A stretch of 39,175 nucleotides of DNA from Acidobacteriota bacterium (GTDB taxonomy: Bacteria; Acidobacteriota; UBA6911; RPQK01; JAJDTT01), in contig JAJDTT010000299.1 in assembly GCA_022827025.1 (NCBI GenBank), positions 1 to 39,175 of the forward strand, given 5' to 3'. Below the pieces are notes generated by a model that made no database searches, had not been told where the DNA came from, and was given only the letters and a program-made list of their open reading frames with translations. The position numbers were made by a program, and so were the translations under genes. How positions within the stretch are numbered: the stretch's first letter is position 1; every line of letters starts with the position of its first letter. Below, in pieces: positions 1 to 7,248 of the stretch.

Positions 1-34
1 GGACTGGACTCCAACCAGCCCATGAGTCCGGGCT

Positions 35-1288
35 TTACGGAACGTAGAGTTCCACTTCCACCCGGCGATTCTCCTTGCGTCCCTCGCGCGTCTTGTTGTC
101 GGCGATGGGCATGGATTCACCGGCGCTCTTGGTCGCGATCCGGGAATCTCCGACGCTGTGCTGCGTGGTCAGGTAGGCCTTCGCCCGGTCGGCCCGCTTG
201 GCTCCGGCCCTCATGTTGCCCTTCTCGCTGCCCACCGAGTCGGTGTGACCGGTGATGGTCGCCATCAGGCTCGGGTTCTGCTGCAATTTGAGGGCGATCT
301 CGTCCAGTTTGGCCTTGGCCACGTTGTTCAGCCGGCCGTTGACCTGGATGACGATGTTCTCGCGGACCTTGAAGGAGGCCGTGGCCATTCCCTTTCCGCC
401 GCGATCGTCGCTGGCCGTGACCGAAACCGCGTGAGAGCCGCCGCCCATTCCACTGGTGTTGACCGTGTAGGTGCTGCCGGAACCGGACATGCTGCGGCCG
501 TTCACCGCCCAGGCGTAGGTGATGGGATCGCCTTCGGCGTCGCTGGCCTTGGCCGTGGCCATGACCGCCTCACCCATCATGACCTCCGACTTGTTGAGGC
601 TCAGGGTCACCTTGGGATCGGTGTTCGGCCGGCGGGCGACGGTCACGTTGAAGGTGCAACTGGCCGTCATGTCGTCCGAGTCCTTGACCGTCACCGTGGC
701 CCGGTGGGCCCCGACGGAACGGCCGGTGGTCCCGAACTGGAAGCTGGCCATGTTGCCGCTCACCGAACTTCCGTCCACCGCCCAGGAATAGGTCAGAGGA
801 TCGTTGTTGGCATCCGACGCACTGGCCTTCAGCGTAATGCTCTTCCCCTCGGTCACACTCACCGAGCCGGGGTTGCAGGCGATGGTGGGCTTCTGCTTGT
901 TCTTCTCGACGGTGACGTCGATGGAGCAGGTCTCCTGCAGCTTGCGGTCGTCGAGTTCAGCCGTGACCTGGACCACGCCCGGCTTCAAACCGGTCGCATC
1001 GAAGGTGGCGGAAACCGAAACCGGCGTGTTGGCATCCTGGTCCAGCGAGCCTCCCGACACCCGCCCCTGGGTGGCCGACCAGCTGAGCGTCAGCTTGTCG
1101 CTGTCTCCACCGAAACCGAACCGGTCGGGATCGGAGGCCTGAACCGTCAACTGCACGGAACTGCCCTCGACCACGGAAGCTCGACCGGCTCCGCAGTCGA
1201 TCTGCGGCGGACGATTCACACAACCCGTCGCTACCAGAACCGCAAGACCCAGCGCTGATACCGCCAGGAACCGTTTTCTCCAAGCCAT
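35..1288 (-). CDS. OmpA-family lipoprotein with three Ig/PKD-like repeats
   Basis: A 417-residue outer-membrane lipoprotein expected to tether the envelope to peptidoglycan. The N-terminus is a lipoprotein signal (basic MAWRKR, hydrophobic stretch, lipobox VATGC with the acylated Cys near residue 23). Three Ig/PKD-like segments follow at about residues 30-130, 133-218 and 220-310; the last two share a 'DP(L/I)TY(S/A)WAV(D/N)G' core. The C-terminal ~105 residues are an OmpA peptidoglycan-binding domain, with GHTDSVGS followed by the NxxRA(x)RA-like stretch and the closing GRKENRRVEVEL. The ATG is preceded by a G-rich ribosome site and a good promoter lies upstream (1333-1360). The gene stands alone, reading towards the left edge. 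Family assignment is secure; the ligand of the Ig-like segments is unknown. Confidence 0.9.
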   Translation of the reverse strand: MAWRKRFLAVSALGLAVLVATGCVNRPPQIDCGAGRASVVEGSSVQLTVQASDPDRFGFGGDSDKLTLSWSATQGRVSGGSLDQDANTPVSVSATFDATGLKPGVVQVTAELDDRKLQETCSIDVTVEKNKQKPTIACNPGSVSVTEGKSITLKASASDANNDPLTYSWAVDGSSVSGNMASFQFGTTGRSVGAHRATVTVKDSDDMTASCTFNVTVARRPNTDPKVTLSLNKSEVMMGEAVMATAKASDAEGDPITYAWAVNGRSMSGSGSTYTVNTSGMGGGSHAVSVTASDDRGGKGMATASFKVRENIVIQVNGRLNNVAKAKLDEIALKLQQNPSLMATITGHTDSVGSEKGNMRAGAKRADRAKAYLTTQHSVGDSRIATKSAGESMPIADNKTREGRKENRRVEVELYVP

Positions 1289-1332
1289 GACATTCCCCCC
1301 TGTGATTGAATTCGAAGAACTATACAGTCGGC

Positions 1333-1360
1333 ATTATACAGACGCGGTTTCCAATGTAAA
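1333..1360 (-). promoter_or_regulatory. Sigma70-type promoter of the OmpA lipoprotein gene
   Basis: On the minus strand TTTACA (-35), a 16-bp spacer and a perfect TATAAT (-10) lie about 45 bp before the ATG. A run of G bases ends right at the start codon and would serve as the ribosome site. Confidence 0.6.
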
Positions 1361-1401
1361 TACCCCAAGAGAGCCAAAAAGACCGACGACTTCATGTCTC
1401 T

Positions 1402-1433
1402 TGAAATACTGCCGCGTGGAATACTGCCGCATG
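1402..1433. repeat. Short tandem repeat, two 16-bp units
   Basis: Two adjacent units share the core AATACTGCCGC (about 1405-1415 and 1421-1431). They lie immediately downstream of the dehydrogenase stop codon. No function can be assigned. Confidence 0.4.
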
Positions 1434-1434
1434 A

Positions 1435-2433
1435 TCAGGTCCAGTTGATGCAGACGCCGATCATTTCCGCCTCTCCCGCGTCCATTCTGGCGTAGACGTC
1501 CGGCAACTCCTCCCATTCGAACTGGTGGGTGATCATGGGAGCAAATCGCAGGCGCCCGCGGGCGAGGTAATCCAGAGTCAGATCCAGCGAGCGCCGGCGG
1601 TCCCAGCGTTGCCCTGGCGGCGGGTGTCCGTAGGAGGTCTTCAAGGAGAGGTTCTTGCGCAAATAGGGATAGTTCACCGGACTGAAATGGGGCTGGTCGG
1701 TGTGGCGCGCCACCACGACGACCCTGCCCCCGGGACGGGCGATGTCCAAGCCCGTCTCGACGGCCTTCCAGGTGGAGGCCGCCTCCACCACGAGATCGGC
1801 TCCTTCTCCTCCGAAAAGTCCCATGATCCCATCCATGAAACCCTCGTCCACCGGGCTTCCGGTCCAATCGGCTCCCATGGTTCGGGCCACGCTCAGGCGG
1901 CTCCGGTCCAGGTCGAGGACCGCCGTCCGGCAACCGAAGACGCGGCAGTAGGCCAACGCCGAGAGGCCGATGAGCCCCGATCCGATGATGGCCACATTCT
2001 CTCCGGGCAGGACCTCACCCCGCCGCAGGGCGATGTGAGCCACTTCCACGATACTCAGGAAAACACCGGCGTGGTCCGGCACGGCGTCCGGAAGCCGCGT
2101 GGCCGCATCGGCCGGCGACACCGCCACCTGCTTGTGGGTCTGCGGAACGAAGACCCGGTCGCCGGGCCGGAAACCGGAGACGCCGGATCCCGCTTCCACG
2201 ACATCTCCCACCATGGAATATCCGTTCTCCACCGGAAACTGCAGCGGAAAACCGGGATACAGGTACTTCCCCTCCGTGTCCACGGGAATCCCGCGATAGA
2301 CACGAAGCTCGGTCCCCGTGCTGATGGCGGTCATCCGCGCCCGGACCAGCAGGCCGCCGGCCGGACAGGCAGGATCGGGAACCTCTTGGAAACGGGCGTT
2401 TCGGGGACCGGTAACGATGAGTCGCTTGGACAT
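1435..2433 (-). CDS. Medium-chain (zinc-type) dehydrogenase, BchC/sorbitol dehydrogenase-like
   Basis: A 332-residue NAD(P)-dependent oxidoreductase of the MDR superfamily. The N-terminal GroES-like half contains EVxPxxFxLQFPVENGYSMVGDV-type sequence and PGDRVFVP; the Rossmann half carries the nucleotide loop IIGSGLIGLSA and the acidic VLDLDRSR strand end. The usual catalytic zinc segment (Cys-Gly-Ser-Asp) is replaced by STGTE, as in the BchC-like branch, so zinc catalysis is doubtful. ATG at 2433 is preferred; an upstream TTG seven codons earlier is possible but weak. It is divergent from the PhyH dioxygenase across a 103-bp gap with a tandem repeat, which suggests co-control and perhaps oxidation of a product of that enzyme. 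The substrate is unknown. Confidence 0.8.
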   Translation of the reverse strand: MSKRLIVTGPRNARFQEVPDPACPAGGLLVRARMTAISTGTELRVYRGIPVDTEGKYLYPGFPLQFPVENGYSMVGDVVEAGSGVSGFRPGDRVFVPQTHKQVAVSPADAATRLPDAVPDHAGVFLSIVEVAHIALRRGEVLPGENVAIIGSGLIGLSALAYCRVFGCRTAVLDLDRSRLSVARTMGADWTGSPVDEGFMDGIMGLFGGEGADLVVEAASTWKAVETGLDIARPGGRVVVVARHTDQPHFSPVNYPYLRKNLSLKTSYGHPPPGQRWDRRRSLDLTLDYLARGRLRFAPMITHQFEWEELPDVYARMDAGEAEMIGVCINWT

Positions 2434-2471
2434 TCGAGCTTGCGCCTTTCCCAATGCCGCACACTATAATG

Positions 2472-2513
2472 AATTGCCTTTTGCCATACGACAATTGCCT
2501 TTAAGCATACGAC
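2472..2513. promoter_or_regulatory. Two tandem 21-bp repeats in the divergent promoter region
   Basis: Two directly abutting 21-bp units (2472-2492 and 2493-2513) share AATTGCCTTT at the start and CATACGAC at the end and differ at two positions. Two helical turns of spacing places both on one DNA face, as expected of an operator bound by a dimer or tandem regulator. They sit between the divergent dehydrogenase and PhyH genes, next to a TATAAT at 2465-2470. Confidence 0.55.
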
Positions 2514-2536
2514 CAGTGCGGTATCAAGGAGGGTCC

Positions 2537-3283
2537 ATGAGTTACCAGGAATACAGGGCGGACTACAAGCGGGACGGACATCTGGTCATCCGGCAATTCC
2601 TGACGGCGGACGAGTTCCAGGAACTTGCCGACAATGTCGACCGCTACATCCGGGACGTGGTGCCGGGCCAGCCTCCCAGCAAGGCTTTTTATCAGGATCC
2701 CGAGAAGCCCGAGACCCTGAAACAGCTCCAGGACATGGAGGAGGATCCCTTCTTCCGGGATTTCCTCGATCACCCGAAGATGGTTTCTCTCGCCGAGACC
2801 CTGGTGGGGGAGCCGGTCAGAGGGAATACGGAATGGTTCAACAAGCCACCCAACACCGTGCATCCGACGCCGCCTCACCAGGACAACTACTATTTCTGCC
2901 TGATTCCCTGCAACGTCGTGACCCTCTGGCTTCCGCTGGAGCCCGTCGACGAGGAAAACGGCTGCCTGCGGTACGTCACCGGCTCGCACCTGGAAGGCTA
3001 CCGCCCCCACAACCCGACGGAAGTCATCGGCTTTTCCCAGGGGATCACCGACTACGGACCGCGGGACCGGCTCCGGGAAAAGCAGGTCGTACTGCAGCCG
3101 CGCGATCTGGCCGCGCACCATGGGATGATGATCCACAGCGCGGACCCCAACCGCTCCAACCACCGTCACCGTCCGGCGTTCGCCGTGGTCTACAAGGGGG
3201 TCAGTTGCCGCATGGACGAGGATGCGGCCCGCCGCTACCGGGAGAACCTGCAAAGACAGCACCAAGAGGCTGGAATGGCCTGA
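2537..3283 (+). CDS. Phytanoyl-CoA dioxygenase (PhyH) family protein
   Basis: A 248-residue Fe(II)/2-oxoglutarate-dependent oxygenase, predicted to hydroxylate a small organic substrate in the cytoplasm. The double-stranded beta-helix metal triad is visible: His114-x-Asp116 in PPHQDNYYF and distal His200 in MMIHSADPNRS, followed by an Arg-rich HRHRPAF segment that would hold 2-oxoglutarate. Length is normal for the bacterial family. The start is fixed by AAGGAGGG six bases before the ATG; a longer frame running upstream has no such support and would cross the repeats. The next gene follows after 23 bp on the same strand. PhyH family members in bacteria have diverse substrates, so the specific reaction cannot be named. 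Confidence 0.88.
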   Translation: MSYQEYRADYKRDGHLVIRQFLTADEFQELADNVDRYIRDVVPGQPPSKAFYQDPEKPETLKQLQDMEEDPFFRDFLDHPKMVSLAETLVGEPVRGNTEWFNKPPNTVHPTPPHQDNYYFCLIPCNVVTLWLPLEPVDEENGCLRYVTGSHLEGYRPHNPTEVIGFSQGITDYGPRDRLREKQVVLQPRDLAAHHGMMIHSADPNRSNHRHRPAFAVVYKGVSCRMDEDAARRYRENLQRQHQEAGMA

Positions 3284-3306
3284 ACCGCCTGCCGGGCTTC
3301 TGGCGG

Positions 3307-4878
3307 ATGATTTTCGCAACTCTCCTGATCGGTTTCCTGCTCGTCCTGCCGCTGGCGGGTCAGTCCGGTCCCGTTTCCATCGGTTCCGAGAAACAACTCT
3401 TCCTGGACCAGCGGCTGATCCAGTCGAGCCGGAACGTGGAGCTGGTGCTGAACCTTCCCGAACAACCCCGGGAGAATCTCATCCTCAAAGACCGTCCCTG
3501 GGAGCAGGGGCGGGCGGGCGGGTACGCCCATGTCCTTCGGGACGGCGCCCTGTACCGCATGTTCTACAACAGCTTCGACCGTTCCTACCGGCTCCGGTAT
3601 TTCTGCCTGGCCGTCTCTCACGACGGCGTTCACTGGACCAAGCCGAACCTCGGCCTGATCCCTTACGCCGGGGACTTCGATACCAACATCATCGGCCTGG
3701 ACGTCTTCGGCAGCCCCTTCATCGATCTTTTCGACACGCCGGAACGGCGATACAAGCTCTACTCACGGGTCGGGCGGGCCCGGGGAGAGCGCGATCGGAT
3801 CATGCAGGGCGACTCCCCCGATACGAGTTCGTTCTCCTGGCCGCCGGCCCGGGACGCCGATCCCCAGAGCGTCTACCTGCTGTACTCGGGCGACGGCGTC
3901 TACTGGCAGCGGGACCCGGAGCCGGTGATGCCCTTCTATGTGGGCGCGCCCACCTCGGTCTTCTGGGACGAAGACTCCGGCGTCTGGGCCATCTACCCCC
4001 GGGCCTATCTTCCCCGCAACCGGGTGCGGGTCTTCAGCCGGACCACCGCCGGCAAGCATGGCCTCGGGGAAGCCTTCGACCTGGACCTCATGTCGCCGTC
4101 CCGCCGCCGGCTCCAGCGGCAGACCGGATCTCCGGTCACCGGCCTGCTGGACGAACTTCCGGTGGTGCTCAAGCCGGATCTCCAAGACCCCGACGGAATG
4201 CAGGTCTACACCATCTACGCCTACAACTACCCGGCTCAGAGCGCCTACGTGGCGTTTCCCAGCATGTGGTATTCCAGGCGTCCGGACGACTTCGATCGCG
4301 TGGACCCGGGCGCCACTGACACCCTGGAGATCCAGTTCACCTTCTCGCGGGACGGGATTGCCTGGCAGCGGCCCTTCCGGCAGCCCCTGATCTCCCTGGG
4401 TTCGCCGGGGTCGGCCTGGGAGCATCAGATCTACGGGGCCGGACTGGTCGAGAGCGGCGATCAACTCTACTTCTACTACAACGGCCTGCCCAGCGAGCAT
4501 ATGACCATGGACAAGTCCGCCGACTGGACCTGCGTGACCGCCAGGGCCATCTTCCGCCTCGACGGATTCGTCTCGGCCGACGCGGCCTACGAGGGAGGAG
4601 AGTTCACCACGCCGCTCCTCGCCTTCACCGGCTCCAGGCTCCAGTACAACGCCAAGACCGGCGGCGGCGGTTTCATCCGAACCGAGATCCTGGATTCCGC
4701 CGGCACTCCGATCCCCGGATTCACCTTGGCCGAATCGCACCGCGTCAACGGCAACAGCGTCCGTCACCTGGCCTCATGGAAAGGCTCCGCCGACGTCTCC
4801 TCCCTGGCCGGACAGCCGGTGCGCCTGAGGCTGGTGATGCGGGACGCGAAGCTTTTCGCCCTCCAGTTCGTCCGCTGA
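3307..4878 (+). CDS. Secreted beta-propeller protein, glycoside-hydrolase-32/43-like fold
   Basis: A 523-residue exported protein. The N-terminus is a Sec signal peptide (MIFATLLIGFLLVLPLAGQS). The body has blade-like repeats with motifs such as 'AVSHDGVHWTKPN', 'YSGDGVYWQRDPEP' and 'FSRDGIAWQRPF', each a beta-hairpin with SxDGxxW, as in five-bladed propellers of clan GH-F/J or sialidase-like Asp-box proteins. The last ~85 residues form a separate beta-domain (LQYNAKTGGGGFIRTE ... VRLRLVMRDAKL) that commonly closes such secreted proteins in Planctomycetota-like genomes. It probably forms a short operon with the PhyH gene. Catalytic acid residues cannot be assigned by eye, so it may bind or cleave a carbohydrate or be non-enzymatic. 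Confidence 0.72.
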   Translation: MIFATLLIGFLLVLPLAGQSGPVSIGSEKQLFLDQRLIQSSRNVELVLNLPEQPRENLILKDRPWEQGRAGGYAHVLRDGALYRMFYNSFDRSYRLRYFCLAVSHDGVHWTKPNLGLIPYAGDFDTNIIGLDVFGSPFIDLFDTPERRYKLYSRVGRARGERDRIMQGDSPDTSSFSWPPARDADPQSVYLLYSGDGVYWQRDPEPVMPFYVGAPTSVFWDEDSGVWAIYPRAYLPRNRVRVFSRTTAGKHGLGEAFDLDLMSPSRRRLQRQTGSPVTGLLDELPVVLKPDLQDPDGMQVYTIYAYNYPAQSAYVAFPSMWYSRRPDDFDRVDPGATDTLEIQFTFSRDGIAWQRPFRQPLISLGSPGSAWEHQIYGAGLVESGDQLYFYYNGLPSEHMTMDKSADWTCVTARAIFRLDGFVSADAAYEGGEFTTPLLAFTGSRLQYNAKTGGGGFIRTEILDSAGTPIPGFTLAESHRVNGNSVRHLASWKGSADVSSLAGQPVRLRLVMRDAKLFALQFVR

Positions 4879-5099
4879 TCGAGCATGGCGCCCCGCAAAA
4901 CCACGCCAGGAGGGGCGTCATTCTTGGCGCCCTCTTTCGAGCGTTGGGTGAAATCGTAGCTCGGCGGCTGGACGTCCTGGTTCTTTTTTTCGAAGGGAGG
5001 TCGGTCCTTCCGCTCATTTTCGCGCTGTGGGGGTGATGACGAACACATGCAGGTCGAGACGATGCGGCCGCTCGGTTTTTCTCGAATGCGAGGTCGTAA

Positions 5100-5125
5100 G
5101 ACGGCGCCGGGGACGACGCCGCTCC
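5100..5125 (-). repeat. Dispersed GC-rich 26-bp repeat, copy 1
   Basis: Read on the minus strand, this begins GGAGCGGCGTCGTCC and ends in GGCGCCGTC. It matches 11061-11086 on the plus strand at 24 of 26 positions, in the opposite orientation. Both copies are intergenic. Confidence 0.6.
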
Positions 5126-5183
5126 TTCACTTGCAACATGCAAACTCCTCGGCGCGGAGGACGATGCCACGCCGGTGCCGGGC

Positions 5184-5212
5184 GGGTGACCACACACAAG
5201 GGTCGCCCCTAC
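5184..5212. repeat. REP-like hairpin
   Basis: GGGTGACC (about 5184-5191) and GGTCGCCC (about 5200-5207) can pair, with one G-U, around a short ACACACAA loop. The trailing GTCGCCCCTAC resembles widespread intergenic palindromes of environmental bacteria. No transposase is nearby. Confidence 0.4.
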
Positions 5213-5237
5213 GTCTATTTCAGGCACAGCACACCAG

Positions 5238-5266
5238 CCCGCATTGCTCACCTGGGGGCGTGACGA
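5238..5266 (-). repeat. MITE-terminus-like sequence overlapping the end of larA
   Basis: Read on the minus strand, these 29 bases match positions 12878-12906 (right end of the MITE-like element) at 27 positions: shared TCGTCACGCCCCC, GGTGAG and AATGCGGG blocks with single differences between them. The larA stop codon TGA lies within GGTGAG, so the last codons of larA are element sequence. Confidence 0.6.
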
Positions 5267-6549
5267 CGTTTACCGCGGGCGGCCAGGTAGGGAATGGTCT
5301 GCGGTCCCTGGGGAAGGACTCCGAGGCGGGCTTCGGGACCATATTCGTCCAGCAACTCCAGGACGGTGGCCTCCAGATCCCGAACCGGTTCCAGGTGCGC
5401 GCTCCGAACCTGGTGCGGGGTCAACCCGTCCGATTTCAGCAGGACGCGCGCCTTGAGCTGGATCTGGCTCTGGATCTGGACCTGCCACTGGTCGTGCGTG
5501 GTGACGTCGTCACGGCGGATCCGATCCAGAAAACTGGCGGGATCCGTGGTCGAGGCCAGGAGCTTGCGGTACTCGCCATGTTCCGGGATCCCGTCGGAGC
5601 ACTCCGCGGCACAGACGATGGCGCCTCCCCGCCGGACGATGCGCGCCGCCGCCGACATCCCCTTCACCGACTGATAGAGGTTCAGGTCCAGGGGATAACC
5701 GCTGTTGGTGGTGACGACCACGTCGAAGGGCCGGGCCACCGGCTGCATGGCCGTTTGCTTGGCAAAGCGACACGCGGACCTGTGGGCCTGGAAGATCTCG
5801 CCTGCATGGACGCTGGTAATCTCATGGTCGCGATTCAAGGTGACGTCCAGGCTGAAGTCCACGCCGGAGAGCGCGGCCACCTCGCGAATGGCCGTATGAA
5901 TGGGATTCCCGCGGGTGATCCCCCAGGTGGCTCTCGGATGGGCGATCAGGGGAGCGCTGTGGAGCTTCATGATGGTGTCGAACCCCGCCAGACCGGGAGC
6001 CACCAGCTTGGGTCCGCCACTGAACCCGGCGAAGAAATGGGGTTCCACGAAGCCGGTGGTGATCCGCACGTCGGATTCGAGCCAGATCGAGTTGAGCCAG
6101 ACCGGAATCCCGGAGGGAAGGGTGCCCCGGTAGCTGAGCGTATCGGGACGGAAGGACCGGTGATTGACGACCCTGTAGTTGCGGACCACTTCCGCTCCCA
6201 ACATGCCCTCCAGTTCCTCCACGGTGTTGGAACGGTGGGTGCCGGTGGCCACCAGGACGGTGATCCGATCCCGGGGCACATGCGCCAACTCGGCCAGCAG
6301 CACGGGAAGAACCCGGGAACTGGGCATGGGGCGCGTGATGTCGCAGACCGAGATGGCGACGGTCTGGCCGGACCCCGCCAACTCTCTCAGGGGGAGCGTG
6401 CCCATGGGACTTCGGAAGGCCTTCCGCAGCGCCTCCTCTTCGCACGGGACCCCGGGGAGATAAGAGGGCTCCAGAACCGTCGTCCCTGCCCCGGGAAGCT
6501 CCACCTCGAGACCGTTCTTGCCATAGGCCAACTCAACCCGCACGGACAT
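5248..6549 (-). CDS. LarA-like nickel-dependent racemase (DUF2088 family)
   Basis: A 433-residue protein of the lactate racemase family, whose founding member uses a nickel-pincer nucleotide to racemise lactate; other members act on different 2-hydroxyacids. Hallmarks seen are 'SVCDITRPMPS', 'VATGTHRSN' and 'EPHFFAGFSGGPKLVAPGL', which include the His and Lys positions that hold the cofactor in LarA. Length matches the family. The start chosen is MSVRVELAYG at 6549, preceded by GGAGATCGGAGA; it overlaps the tadA stop by 17 bp, indicating co-transcription. No larB, larC or larE cofactor genes are in the window, so they must be elsewhere. The last five codons lie in a repeat shared with a MITE-like element. 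Substrate uncertain. Confidence 0.82.
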   Translation of the reverse strand: MSVRVELAYGKNGLEVELPGAGTTVLEPSYLPGVPCEEEALRKAFRSPMGTLPLRELAGSGQTVAISVCDITRPMPSSRVLPVLLAELAHVPRDRITVLVATGTHRSNTVEELEGMLGAEVVRNYRVVNHRSFRPDTLSYRGTLPSGIPVWLNSIWLESDVRITTGFVEPHFFAGFSGGPKLVAPGLAGFDTIMKLHSAPLIAHPRATWGITRGNPIHTAIREVAALSGVDFSLDVTLNRDHEITSVHAGEIFQAHRSACRFAKQTAMQPVARPFDVVVTTNSGYPLDLNLYQSVKGMSAAARIVRRGGAIVCAAECSDGIPEHGEYRKLLASTTDPASFLDRIRRDDVTTHDQWQVQIQSQIQLKARVLLKSDGLTPHQVRSAHLEPVRDLEATVLELLDEYGPEARLGVLPQGPQTIPYLAARGKRRHAPR

Positions 6550-7075
6550 TCTCCGATCTCCGCCCGGCAACGGCGCTACCGGCTCTCCGGGAGGAGGCGC
6601 TCTTCCCGCCGCGGCGGTTCGTTCTGAGGCGGGAAAAGAAGTCCTGCAGCAACTGGCGCGCTTCCGCTTCCCGGACGCCCGGCACCACCTCGGGGGAGTG
6701 ATTGAACAAACCCGGCCTCAACAGGCGGGCCCGGGAGGAGACGGCGCCCGCCTTCAGATCCGGCGCGGCGTAGAACAGGCGCTCCACCCGGGCCCAGACC
6801 AGGGCGCCGGCACACATGGCGCAAGGCTCCAGCGTCACGTAGAGGTCTGTGCCGGTCAATCGATAGTTGGACAGAAGCTCGCCAGCTCTTCGCAAGACCA
6901 GGATCTCCGCGTGGGCCGTGGGATCGGATTCCTGGATGCTCCGGTTGTGGTCCCGGGCCAGAAGCTCGCCATCGTGCACCAGCACGGCTCCGACCGGCAC
7001 CTCTCCTTCACGGGCGGCCTGCCGGGCCTCTTCCAAAGCGACCTCCATCCAGCGATCCGCCGCTTCCGTCCCCAT
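6533..7075 (-). CDS. tadA: tRNA-specific adenosine deaminase
   Basis: A 180-residue cytidine/deoxycytidylate deaminase-fold enzyme that converts A34 to inosine in the tRNA-Arg anticodon. The zinc site is complete: His55-Ala-Glu57 (proton-shuttling Glu) and Pro84-Cys85-Ala-Met-Cys88. PVGAVLVHDGELLARDHN and FNHSPEVVPGV are typical of TadA. The start at 7075 (MGTEAADRWM) fits the family; a 56-residue upstream extension would be repeat-derived low-complexity sequence and is rejected. The ~30-residue Arg/Ser-rich tail after 'LQDFFSRLR' is longer than usual and overlaps the start of larA. Confidence 0.92.
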   Translation of the reverse strand: MGTEAADRWMEVALEEARQAAREGEVPVGAVLVHDGELLARDHNRSIQESDPTAHAEILVLRRAGELLSNYRLTGTDLYVTLEPCAMCAGALVWARVERLFYAAPDLKAGAVSSRARLLRPGLFNHSPEVVPGVREAEARQLLQDFFSRLRTNRRGGKSASSRRAGSAVAGRRSENVRAG

Positions 7076-7112
7076 CGGGTCCCCAATCCCCCATGTTGAA
7101 CCGATGCCGGAA

Positions 7113-7206
7113 GCATAACAGTCCGTGGTGAAGCTCCGGCGCCGCCGAAGCGAGCCGCTTCCGGAGATTTGCAATGATCCCGCAACACTGGCATAACAGC
7201 CCGTGG
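7113..7206. repeat. Pair of 16-bp direct repeats in the divergent gap
   Basis: GCATAACAGTCCGTGG at 7113-7128 and GCATAACAGCCCGTGG at 7191-7206 are 15/16 identical and 78 bp apart. They lie between divergent tadA and the binding lipoprotein gene. They could be regulator sites or remnants of a duplication. Confidence 0.45.
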
Positions 7207-7248
7207 CAAAATCGACTTCCGGAAGCTGCCGGCACACCCTCACAATCC

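Larger units (their letters stand above)
4879..5237. other. 360-bp intergenic region between convergent genes, rich in hairpins
   Basis: No credible gene lies here. It holds a CGCCCC/GGGGCG stem (4889-4894 with 4912-4917), a T-rich run near 4980-4990, a GC-rich 26-bp repeat shared with the gap near 11.0 kb (5100-5125) and a REP-like hairpin (about 5184-5212). It separates the convergent beta-propeller and larA genes, so hairpins here could end both transcripts. No clean intrinsic terminator was recognised. Confidence 0.5.

Noticed and set aside
2833-3306. Extending the beta-propeller protein upstream to 2833
   Set aside because: The extension overlaps the PhyH gene in another frame and would bury a clear signal peptide that starts at 3307.
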